Source: Deltaproteobacteria bacterium
GTDB lineage: Bacteria > Desulfobacterota > DSM-4660 > Desulfatiglandales > HGW-15
Direction: 5' to 3'
Length of the DNA: 31,418 nt
Assembly: GCA_020060215.1 (NCBI GenBank)
Contig: JAGVAP010000042.1
Span: 1 to 31,418, forward strand
Positions 1-7,346 of this stretch are shown here, in pieces; within the stretch, counting starts at the first letter, position 1; each line of letters starts with the position of its first letter. Under the pieces are notes generated by a model that made no database searches, had not been told where the DNA came from, and saw nothing but the letters and a program-made list of their open reading frames with translations. The translations under genes and the position numbers were made by a program.

Positions 1-106
1 ACGTACCGGCCTGTACGACTCGCTCCTCGGGATGTCGGGCGCCTTGCATCTGACGCCTGCGGGTGAATCGGGAAAACCCCCAACCGGCAGGTTTCACGGT
101 CTTCTT

Positions 107-149
107 CTCTCCTCTTCTCAACCTCTCCTCTTCTCAACCTCTCATCTTC
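107..149. repeat. 16-bp pyrimidine-rich tandem repeat
   Basis: The unit CTCTCCTCTTCTCAAC starts at 107 and again at 123, and a degenerate third copy starts at 139. It lies in the non-coding stretch before the first clear gene. No function is assigned. Positions 1-106 may contain the tail of an upstream gene, but I could not support one. Confidence 0.7.
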
Positions 150-227
150 TTCTTTCCGCTCCCCGCCGGTTGACTCGCCGTCGAGGACGGGCTATCGTTT
201 CCGGGTGGAACAGGAGGCCGCAAGGGC

Positions 228-1310
228 ATGATCGAAATGGATGAAATCGCCGCACAGGTCCAGCGAAACTGCGACATCTCCGATTCCCAATACGCGGGCA
301 ATTATTCGATCTGCGGCCTGGGCATGCGCCTCAGGGACCTCTACAAGTGGGAAAAGGGGTTGGAGCCATGGGTGGAGGACGAGCCCTCTCTCATCCTCGA
401 ATGGATCGGCCGCAAGGAGGAGAAATGGGAGAGGTTCGCGGACAGGGAACTGGAGGACATCACCATCCAGGGAAACTCATACGGCGTCTTCGATCTCGAG
501 AAGATCGATGCCCTCCTCCGGCCTTGCGGCTTTCACTATGGGGCCGGTTTTGTGCATGGCCTGAAGCCGACGTTCCTCCTTGCACCTCTGGAGGAGAAGA
601 GGAACGAAGACGGTGTGGAAGTCCTGTTTCTGGGAAGAGAGCTTGCCCGGGATCTGCTGACGCTCCCTGCCATGACCCAGAACCGCTGTATCCTCGTTCG
701 CAAGGAGTCGGCCGCGCTCTTCCTGTGGAACCAGATCTTCTTTGTCAAGAATTCCGGCAGGCCCGCTCTGCAGTTTGCCCTGAAGACGTACGGCGTGGAC
801 GGAAGTGATCCTGCATCGCTGCGGGGGAATCTGCGCCTGATCTCCGGCCATGAATTGGAGACCTATGTTCAGCATGAACTGGGCGAGATACGGGAGACCG
901 CTTTCGATCGATCTACCTGGAGGGAGTTCCTGTCCGTCTTTCCCCATACCTTGGCGGAGATCCTCGCCCGGACCTTGAAGGACATCCTTGCGGACACGGG
1001 GAGATACGGGACCATCCGCCACATCGTCCAAGAGAGAAAGGGTTCTTCCCTTGGGTTCTATACGGCCTTCCTGGACGGTTTGAAAAGGGAGATGTTCTCG
1101 GAGCTGCCGCCGGCCTTTGACGCCTTTGCAGGGACCGGGGACTGGTCCTTGATCGAGGAGGCCGCGGCCGCAGCCTACCAAAGGGCGAGTGGCCGAGCGG
1201 CCGCCGTCACCCACATCTTTGAGGAAGGGAAGAGGACCGGAGACCTCGAGTGGGCCCGCAAGGAGATCGAGCGAGAGGTCCTTTCCGCCACGAAGCCACA
1301 AAGACGATAA
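228..1310 (+). CDS. Uncharacterised 360-residue protein
   Basis: This is a soluble protein with no signal peptide or membrane segment, and I do not recognise its family with confidence. It has the composition of a real gene, rich in charged helices such as YKWEKGLEPWVEDEPSL near residue 40 and a GHELETYVQHELGEIRET stretch near residue 206. The start ATG at 228 has a GGAGG about ten bases upstream; a second ATG at 237 is an alternative. The last residues (ATKPQRR) are encoded by a dispersed-repeat-like sequence, so the native C-terminus may have been altered by repeat insertion. The gene converges on the carboxypeptidase gene. It resembles conserved hypothetical proteins known only from deltaproteobacteria, but that is an impression, not a search result. 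Confidence 0.8.
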   Translation: MIEMDEIAAQVQRNCDISDSQYAGNYSICGLGMRLRDLYKWEKGLEPWVEDEPSLILEWIGRKEEKWERFADRELEDITIQGNSYGVFDLEKIDALLRPCGFHYGAGFVHGLKPTFLLAPLEEKRNEDGVEVLFLGRELARDLLTLPAMTQNRCILVRKESAALFLWNQIFFVKNSGRPALQFALKTYGVDGSDPASLRGNLRLISGHELETYVQHELGEIRETAFDRSTWREFLSVFPHTLAEILARTLKDILADTGRYGTIRHIVQERKGSSLGFYTAFLDGLKREMFSELPPAFDAFAGTGDWSLIEEAAAAAYQRASGRAAAVTHIFEEGKRTGDLEWARKEIEREVLSATKPQRR

Positions 1311-1376
1311 GTACGTGACGCATTCAAAAGGGACACGTGATACGACGGCTTTGCGTCTCTTTGTGTCTTCGTGGGC
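1288..1376. repeat. Inverted pair of CCACGAAG-type repeats between convergent genes
   Basis: The left arm (CCACGAAGCCACAAAGACG, around 1290) reads into the stop codon of the first gene. The right arm (around 1354-1374) is its near-perfect reverse complement, ending TCTTCGTGG. Together they can form a long hairpin between two convergent genes and could terminate transcription in both directions. A related sequence (CGCGAAGACACGAAGCGCAC) occurs at about 9720, so this looks like a dispersed repeat family. Confidence 0.6.
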
Positions 1377-1385
1377 GGTTCTTCT

Positions 1386-2573
1386 TCAGGTCCCGAGGCC
1401 CAGTTTTCGAAATATCCTCGTAAAGAAACTCGCCTCAGGGATATCCTCGGGGGAAACGATCTCGATCTTTCCGACCGTCTCCTGATCGAAGCTCACCACC
1501 ATCTCCCCGAGCTTCTGACCCGCCTTGATCGCTCCCGCAACCTTCTCCGGCAGGATGATCTCCTTCCTGACGGCGTTCTTTTTTGCATGCGGGACCGGGT
1601 AGGAGAAGCTGGCACCGGCCACGCCCTTGACGCTCCTGAGCTTACCGTCGGGAAGAAGGATCTCCTGATCGATGGGATCTCCCTCTTTCGCTATGGACAT
1701 CATGGTGTACTGGGAGAAGGTTCTCTTGAGCTTCTCCTCCACAAAGGTGTCCCTGGTCCGGGCGGTCGGGCTCCCCATGACCACGGCAATCAACCGGAGA
1801 TCCCCCCGCCTGGCCGTGGCGACGAGGTTGTACCCGGCCTTGCGGTAATAACCCGTTTTCATGCCGTCCACATCGGGCATCCTGAACATCAGCTTGTTAT
1901 GATTGTTCATGATGAAGCTGCCGCCCCTGAAACTCTCCGTCTTGATGGACGTCCACTCGAGGACTTTCGGATAGGCGAGGAGCGATCTTGCAAGCAGCGC
2001 CATGTCCCTGGAGGAGGTCATATCCTCCGGATCGCCCTCGGAGGGGGGCAGTCCGTGAACCGATCGGAACTCCGAGTTGGCCATGCCCAGGGCCTTTGCC
2101 TTTTCGTTCATGAGCGCCACGCAGGCGTCCGCACTGCCCGCAATGTACTCGGCGATGGAAAACGCCGCATCGTTTCCGGATGCCACGAGGACCGCTTTCA
2201 TGAGCTCTTCAAGGGTGAAGACCTCTCCCTCCTTGAGAAAGACCTGGCTGCCGCCCATCTTCGAGGCCTGTCTCGACACCGTGATCCGGTCCGTGAGCTT
2301 GATATCCCCCCGTTTGAGCTTTTCGGCTACCACGGCAGCGAGCATCAGCTTGGCGACGCTTGCAGGCGGCCATGGCATGTCGTACTCCTTCCCGTCCAGG
2401 ACGATCCCCGTACTCGCCTCCATGACAATGTAGCTCTGGCATGGGGCCTCCCTTTCTTTTTCCACGGCCTGGGCACCCCTTCGGTCCGGATGTCCCTTTT
2501 GGGCGGACTGTCTTGCATGAGCTGCGTTCGACAGCAGAAATAGCGCCGCAACGGCCAGAACCAACCTTTTCAT
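1386..2573 (-). CDS. D-alanyl-D-alanine carboxypeptidase (PBP5/6 family)
   Basis: This periplasmic serine peptidase trims the terminal D-alanine from peptidoglycan pentapeptides (peptidase family S11). The 395-residue product starts with a signal peptide (MKRLVLAVAALFLLSNAAHA). It carries all three catalytic motifs: SxxK as S72-V-A-K75, SxN as S132-G-N134, and KTG at 239-241. A C-terminal PBP5-type beta domain follows, ending in a segment that could be amphipathic as in DacA-type anchors. The start was set at 2573 because it has an AGGGGTGTT ribosome site and begins the signal peptide directly; an in-frame ATG eight codons upstream (2597) lacks one. Length matches the family. It is a single gene, converging with the gene to its left. 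Confidence 0.95.
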   Translation of the reverse strand: MKRLVLAVAALFLLSNAAHARQSAQKGHPDRRGAQAVEKEREAPCQSYIVMEASTGIVLDGKEYDMPWPPASVAKLMLAAVVAEKLKRGDIKLTDRITVSRQASKMGGSQVFLKEGEVFTLEELMKAVLVASGNDAAFSIAEYIAGSADACVALMNEKAKALGMANSEFRSVHGLPPSEGDPEDMTSSRDMALLARSLLAYPKVLEWTSIKTESFRGGSFIMNNHNKLMFRMPDVDGMKTGYYRKAGYNLVATARRGDLRLIAVVMGSPTARTRDTFVEEKLKRTFSQYTMMSIAKEGDPIDQEILLPDGKLRSVKGVAGASFSYPVPHAKKNAVRKEIILPEKVAGAIKAGQKLGEMVVSFDQETVGKIEIVSPEDIPEASFFTRIFRKLGLGT

Positions 2574-2762
2574 CTCAACACCCCTGAACCTGTTCATTCA
2601 GGCCACAGCCTGGAGACACCGCCTACAGCCGCCGATCCGGATCAGCGAAGAGGCCCCCGCGCAGCACATCCGCCCGTTGCCACTTCGGCTTCGTGAACAG
2701 CCGGGATGGGCGCCATGGTCATGGCTCAGCCCGCCCCCGTCGGCCGGGCGCAAAGCGGCCAC

Positions 2763-2791
2763 AAAATAAGCTGAAGAGTATAGGCAGTCAA
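2763..2791 (-). promoter_or_regulatory. Candidate sigma-70 promoter for the carboxypeptidase gene
   Basis: On the minus strand TTGACT (2786-2791) is followed after 17 bases by TATTTT (2763-2768). It would give a leader of about 180 bases before the ATG at 2573. I see no recognisable riboswitch in that leader (2574-2760), which is GC-rich and otherwise empty. Confidence 0.45.
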
Positions 2792-2835
2792 GCGAAAAGA
2801 AAGGTTCCCGGTGATGCCGAGAGGCCGGCTTGGCG

Positions 2836-2897
2836 CACCCCGGAGGGGTGAAGTTCTTGGCGTGGACGACCGAAATCCTGCAACCTCGGTGTCGAGG
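2836..2897 (-). terminator. Hairpins downstream of the PP2C-like gene
   Basis: Two compact stem-loops lie just after the stop codon: CCTCG/CGAGG at 2884-2897, directly abutting the stop, and CACCCC/GGGGTG with a three-base loop at 2836-2850. Neither has a clear T-tract, so termination is a guess. Confidence 0.35.
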
Positions 2898-4253
2898 CTA
2901 GGTCGCCTTTTCGGAGACGATCTTCCAGCCTCCGTCTTCTTTCCTGAGGACAAGGGATTTGTTCGCGGATACGGAGAAATTGGATGACCTGTATTCCTGA
3001 AGGAACCGCACCTCCAGACCTTGGTCGGGGGTGGCCGTTCCAACCGTGATGTCCTTGAGCTCGATCTTGATCCACTGCTTCTTCCTGTTTCTCTCGGCCT
3101 TTTCCAGGCGCCAGCTGTTCTTGTTCAAGCCCTGAGAATGGAAATCGTCGGCATAAAAAGAGATGTAGGCGGAGATGTCGCCCTGCCGGCCTGCAGAGTT
3201 TTCCCAGGCCGTCTTCCACTCCTCCAGAAACTGATGGATCTGCCGCTCCGACACGGCCTCCCTCTTTTTCGGCTCCTCCGGGGTCCGCGCGGGCTTCGGT
3301 GGAGGGGCTGCGGCCCGCACCGTCTCCTGGGGCTTCGGCGCCGGGGCAGCGGATCGCACCGCCTCCTGGGGCTTCGGCGGGGGGGGCTGTCTCCGGACCG
3401 GCTTCGCAGGCGCCGCGATCACCTCCCGATCCTTTTCCGGAACAGGCTGCCCGGGTTCCTTTCCGGATCGTATCGCATATCCGCCCAGCACCGCCACGGC
3501 AATGACCACGGCTGAGACGGCGGCCGTCCTCTTATCCAGCGGTATGGGGAACTCCCTGAAGCGGACGGCGCCCAAGGTCATCACGTCCCGCGCGCCCTTT
3601 CGCTTGGCCTCCTCGATCAACCGGGCGGCCAGCCTCTTCACGCTGTTCTGTTTCATGGACAACTTGAGGATCTGCATGTTCGAGAGATAGCGGGTCAATC
3701 CCTCGGTCGTCATCAGAATGATGTCCTTGTCCCTCAGCGCAAAGGTCTTCACCTTGATGTCGGGGTTCTCGTGGATCCCCAGCCCATCCGTCAAGGCCCT
3801 CAGGATCCGTGGGTCCTTCCCTCCGATCTCGGCAAAGGAGTTCTCTTCGCCCACCGTGTGGTCCCTGGTGAGCTGGACGATCTCCCCTCTCTGAAGACAG
3901 TAGATTCGGGAGTCTCCGAGGTGGCAGAAGTGCATGATCTTACCGGAGATGTATACGACACTGACCGACGCCGCCATCTTTTTTCCGATCTTCTTTCTCT
4001 CCAGGAGGATTTCCCCGTTCACATTCTTCAGGGCGGCGGCCAACGCCGTGCCCGGCGAACGGTCCTTCGAGAGATGATCGAAAAAGTGTCTGGGGATCCC
4101 CTTGTAGGCCGTATCCTTGGCCATTTCCCCGAGATAATCCCCCCCCACGCCTTCGGCGACAAGAAAGAGATTGTCCTGACAGAAAAAAGACTCGCTCTCT
4201 GCAGGTCCATCCTTTTCGTTTTCGGTCTTAAAGGCGATTTGCAGTCTTGCCAT
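2898..4253 (-). CDS. Membrane-anchored PP2C-like protein with NTF2-like C-terminal domain
   Basis: The protein has 451 residues. Residues 1-232 follow the PP2C/Stp fold: VAEGVGG at 32-38, LGDSRIY at 112-118, MTTEGLT at 181-187 and DVMT at 223-226. One transmembrane helix spans about 244-261. A Pro/Ala/Lys-rich linker with repeated PPPKPQE-type units (about 280-325) follows, then an NTF2-like domain of the kind found after L,D-transpeptidases (about 335-450, ending GGWKIVSEKAT). Active bacterial PP2Cs have DG in the two metal sites; here both are EG (E34, E184), and the N-terminal R-x-x-N-E-D motif is not visible. It could be a weak or altered phosphatase or a phospho-reader. Topology puts the PP2C part in the cytoplasm and the NTF2-like part in the periplasm. 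It is divergent from the kinase pair. Confidence 0.85.
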   Translation of the reverse strand: MARLQIAFKTENEKDGPAESESFFCQDNLFLVAEGVGGDYLGEMAKDTAYKGIPRHFFDHLSKDRSPGTALAAALKNVNGEILLERKKIGKKMAASVSVVYISGKIMHFCHLGDSRIYCLQRGEIVQLTRDHTVGEENSFAEIGGKDPRILRALTDGLGIHENPDIKVKTFALRDKDIILMTTEGLTRYLSNMQILKLSMKQNSVKRLAARLIEEAKRKGARDVMTLGAVRFREFPIPLDKRTAAVSAVVIAVAVLGGYAIRSGKEPGQPVPEKDREVIAAPAKPVRRQPPPPKPQEAVRSAAPAPKPQETVRAAAPPPKPARTPEEPKKREAVSERQIHQFLEEWKTAWENSAGRQGDISAYISFYADDFHSQGLNKNSWRLEKAERNRKKQWIKIELKDITVGTATPDQGLEVRFLQEYRSSNFSVSANKSLVLRKEDGGWKIVSEKAT

Positions 4254-4281
4254 AAGTCATTAATGTTTACCGAAATCTGGC

Positions 4282-4311
4282 CTATTAGATGCAATTCCTG
4301 CGAGAAGTCAA
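4282..4311 (-). promoter_or_regulatory. Candidate promoter for the PP2C-like gene
   Basis: On the minus strand TTGACT (4306-4311) is followed by 18 bases and TAATAG (4282-4287), about 30 bases before the start codon at 4253. The segment is visibly more AT-rich than its surroundings. Confidence 0.5.
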
Positions 4312-4437
4312 GCCCATTATCGATGGGGTATGCGGGATCCGGGCAAATCCCCCCACCAAACCACGAAGCCCGAAGCCATCCCGGGTGGACAGAATCCCCG
4401 CCCACGGGCTTATGGCGGCGCCGGCAGAAAAGAAGAC

Positions 4438-4466
4438 TTGAGATTTCAGGTGCCGTATCCTATTCT
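4438..4466 (+). promoter_or_regulatory. Candidate promoter for the sensor-kinase pair
   Basis: TTGAGA (4438-4443), 17 bases, TATTCT (4461-4466), lying about 60 bases before the first kinase start. It points away from the PP2C-like gene. Confidence 0.45.
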
Positions 4467-4527
4467 TTTGTTTTTTAACAGCATACGGGTCCCGAGCGCG
4501 TCCCCGAGCCTCGCCCGGAGGGAATTC

Positions 4528-7323
4528 ATGCCGTCAACAACGACGAAAGAGAAACTGGAGGAGAAGATCAGGCATCTGGAGGAACAGGTCGGTCGACTGG
4601 AGCGGAACGAAAAGAGTCTGATCGAGGGGGGGGAGCGGCTTTCGCAGATCATTGAGGGGAGTCCGATACCGACCTTCGTGATCAACACCGATCATGTGAT
4701 CACCCACTGCAACAAGGCCTATGAGAGGCTGAGGGGCATACCGGCGGGGGAAATCGTCGGCACCCACGGAGACTGGCTGGATCAGGAGACCGAAGAGCGC
4801 CCTTTCATGGCGGACTATATTGTAGACCAGGCCCCGGAGGAGGAAATGGCCTGGTACTACCGGGGGAAGTGCAGAAGATCCAAGATCGTCGAGAATGCCT
4901 ACGAGGCAGAGGTCTTTTTCTCGGAAATCGGACCCGAAGGGAGGTGGCTGTTCATCACGGCTGCGCCTCTGCTGGATTCGGGGGGCAGGATCATCGGGGC
5001 CATCGAAACGATCCAGGACATCTCGGAACGAAGAGATGCCGAAGACGCCCTGCGGGAGGAGCAGAAGCGGCTCCAGGAAATCATACAGGGAAGCCCCATC
5101 CCCACCTTCGTCATCGACAACAGCCATGCGGTCACTCACTGCAATCGCGCCCTGGAGCATATCACGGGCATCCAGGCGCACGAGCTCATCGGGACCCGCG
5201 GTCAGTGGGTCCACTTCTATTCTTCAGAGCGTCCGGTGATGGCCGACCTGATTGTGGACAGGGCCGGTCCCGAGGAAATGAGCCGTTACTATGGCATCGG
5301 GCTCAGGAAATCAGCCCTGGTCGAAGGCGCCTATGAGGCCGAGGCCTTCTTCTCCGATGTCTCCGAGAAAGGCCGGTGGCTCTATTTCACGGCCGCCCCC
5401 CTCACGGACGACGAGGGGGAGATCATCGGCGCCATCGAGACCCTCCAGGACATCACGGAGAGGAAGACGGCCGAGGAGGCGGTCCGCAAGTCGGAGAGGA
5501 GATTCCGGGCCATGCTCGACTTCGCCCCCTACCCGGTGGTGGTCTTTACCCTGGACGGGCTGGTCTCCTACCTGAACCCGGCCTTCACGGAGACCTTCGG
5601 ATGGACCCTCCGGGAGCTGGAAGGGAAGCATATCCCCTACGTGCCTCCGGGGCTGGAGGAGGAGACCAGGGAACACATCCGAATGCTCTTTGAGCAGAAG
5701 GTGATCCCGCGCAGGGAGACCAGGCGGTTGACCAAGGACGGGCGCATCCTGGACGTGATCGTGCGGGCGGTGGTCTTTGCGGAGCCCGGGGAGGAGACGC
5801 CCTCGGGAGAGATGGTGATCCTGAGGGACGTCACCCAGGAGAAGCGCATCGCCCGCCAGAACGAGGCGATGCTCCGCATCAGCATGGCCCTCCCGCGATA
5901 TCCCGACCTGGAGGATGTGCTGGACTACATCAACTCCGAGGTGAACGATCTGATCGGGACCGAGGGCTCGATCGTGGTGCTCCTGGACGAGCACAAGGAG
6001 GAGCTCTTCATCCTGGGGGCGGCCTATGATGATACGGACACCCAGGAGAGGATCAAGGAGATCCGCTTTTCGATGGATCAGCTCATTGCGGGGAGGGTGA
6101 TTCGAAGCGGGGAACCGATGATCGTCTCGGACACCACCGCGGACCGGGAGCTCCATGAGGAGCGGGACCGCAGGCTGGGGTACAAGACGAGGAACCTGCT
6201 CCTCGTGCCGCTGAAGAGCAGCGAGCGTGTGATCGGGGCCCTGTGCGCCATCAACAAGAAGGGGGGGGACTTCGATCAGACCGATGTGGAACTGCTGGGC
6301 ACCATTGCCGGTACCGTCGCCCTCTCCGTCGAAAACGCCCGGTTCTCCGAGGAGCTGAAAAAGGCCTATCGCGAGGTGAGCAGCCTCAACCGCGCCAAGG
6401 ACAAGGCCATCAACCACCTCTCCCACGAACTCAAGACCCCGGTCTCGATCCTCTCCGGGTCCCTGACCATCCTGGCCAAGAAGCTCCAGGCCCTTCCGGA
6501 GCAGACCTGGAGGCCGACCCTGGAAAGACTCCAGAGGAACCTGGAGCGAATCGTGGATATCCAGTACGAGGCGGCCGACATCATGGAAAACCGCTCCTAC
6601 AGGGCCCACGAGATCCTCTCCAAGCTGCTGAGCCAGTGTGCGGACGAACTGGAGACCCTGACCGTGCAGGAGATCGGGGAGGGTCCGATCGTGGAACGGC
6701 TCCGCAAGCGCATCGACGAGATCTTCCTCCCGAAGGAGACCGTGCCCAGGGAGATCCTGCTGCACGAGGCGGTCCGGGAGAAGATCGACGAGATGAGGGG
6801 CCAGTTCTCCCATCGAGAGGTGCAGATCGCGATGGATCTGAATCCGGCCCCGCCCATCCTGATCCCCCCGGATGTGCTCCACAAGGTGATCGAGGGACTG
6901 GTTCGGAACGCCGTTGAGAACACCCCGGATGAGTCCAAGGTGGAGATCGTCGTCCAGCGGAAGGGGGACGGGGCGGAACTGCAGGTCCGCGATTACGGGA
7001 TCGGCATCGGGGAGGATGCCCAGCAGCGGATCTTCGAGGGGCTCTTCACGACCCGGGATACGCTTGCCTACTCGTCCAAGAGACCCTTTGATTTCCTGGC
7101 CGGGGGCAAGGGCGTTGACCTCCTGCGGATGCGGATCTTCTCGGAACGTCACCATTTCCAGATCCGCATGACCTCCACACGGTGCCGCTTCATCCCCAAA
7201 GAGGACGATGTATGCCCGGGCAGGCTCAGCAGCTGCCCCCACTGCGCCGGGCCGCAAGGGTGTCACCGGAACGCCTCAACGACCTTCTCCATCTACTTTC
7301 CCCCTGCGCGCCTGGGCAGTTAG
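4528..7323 (+). CDS. Cytoplasmic PAS3-GAF sensor histidine kinase with C-terminal cysteine cluster
   Basis: The 931-residue product has no membrane segment. Order: short coiled coil (8-36), PAS1 (38-166), PAS2 (183-311), PAS3 (322-450), GAF (468-612), DHp helix with phospho-acceptor H633 (SHELKTP), and a HATPase domain with N-box N794 (RNAVENTP), G1 motif DYGIGIG and a GGKGVDLLRM segment. After the last ATPase motif comes a cysteine cluster: C886, C896 (CPG), C903, C906 and C912. PAS1 and PAS2 are close repeats of each other (SPIPTFVI, THCN). The start ATG at 4528 has a GGAGG upstream; an open frame extends further left but lacks a ribosome site. No response regulator is adjacent. Its downstream neighbour is a paralogue 23 bases away, probably co-transcribed. 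The signal is unknown; GAF plus cysteines suggests a small-molecule or redox cue (inference). Confidence 0.93.
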   Translation: MPSTTTKEKLEEKIRHLEEQVGRLERNEKSLIEGGERLSQIIEGSPIPTFVINTDHVITHCNKAYERLRGIPAGEIVGTHGDWLDQETEERPFMADYIVDQAPEEEMAWYYRGKCRRSKIVENAYEAEVFFSEIGPEGRWLFITAAPLLDSGGRIIGAIETIQDISERRDAEDALREEQKRLQEIIQGSPIPTFVIDNSHAVTHCNRALEHITGIQAHELIGTRGQWVHFYSSERPVMADLIVDRAGPEEMSRYYGIGLRKSALVEGAYEAEAFFSDVSEKGRWLYFTAAPLTDDEGEIIGAIETLQDITERKTAEEAVRKSERRFRAMLDFAPYPVVVFTLDGLVSYLNPAFTETFGWTLRELEGKHIPYVPPGLEEETREHIRMLFEQKVIPRRETRRLTKDGRILDVIVRAVVFAEPGEETPSGEMVILRDVTQEKRIARQNEAMLRISMALPRYPDLEDVLDYINSEVNDLIGTEGSIVVLLDEHKEELFILGAAYDDTDTQERIKEIRFSMDQLIAGRVIRSGEPMIVSDTTADRELHEERDRRLGYKTRNLLLVPLKSSERVIGALCAINKKGGDFDQTDVELLGTIAGTVALSVENARFSEELKKAYREVSSLNRAKDKAINHLSHELKTPVSILSGSLTILAKKLQALPEQTWRPTLERLQRNLERIVDIQYEAADIMENRSYRAHEILSKLLSQCADELETLTVQEIGEGPIVERLRKRIDEIFLPKETVPREILLHEAVREKIDEMRGQFSHREVQIAMDLNPAPPILIPPDVLHKVIEGLVRNAVENTPDESKVEIVVQRKGDGAELQVRDYGIGIGEDAQQRIFEGLFTTRDTLAYSSKRPFDFLAGGKGVDLLRMRIFSERHHFQIRMTSTRCRFIPKEDDVCPGRLSSCPHCAGPQGCHRNASTTFSIYFPPARLGS

Positions 7324-7346
7324 CAGGCTGCCGAAGGAGGCCCGTC

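Noticed and set aside
32..244. 70-codon frame at the left edge
   Set aside because: Much of it is translated pyrimidine tandem repeat and it overlaps the next gene. The first few codons could be the tail of an upstream gene, but this cannot be supported.
1371..2543. 390-codon open frame antisense to the carboxypeptidase
   Set aside because: The minus-strand frame has a signal peptide and all three S11 motifs; the plus frame is a shadow.
5311..7266. 651-codon open frame antisense to the first kinase
   Set aside because: It is a GC-rich shadow of the kinase gene with no recognisable protein features, whereas the sense frame has every kinase motif.
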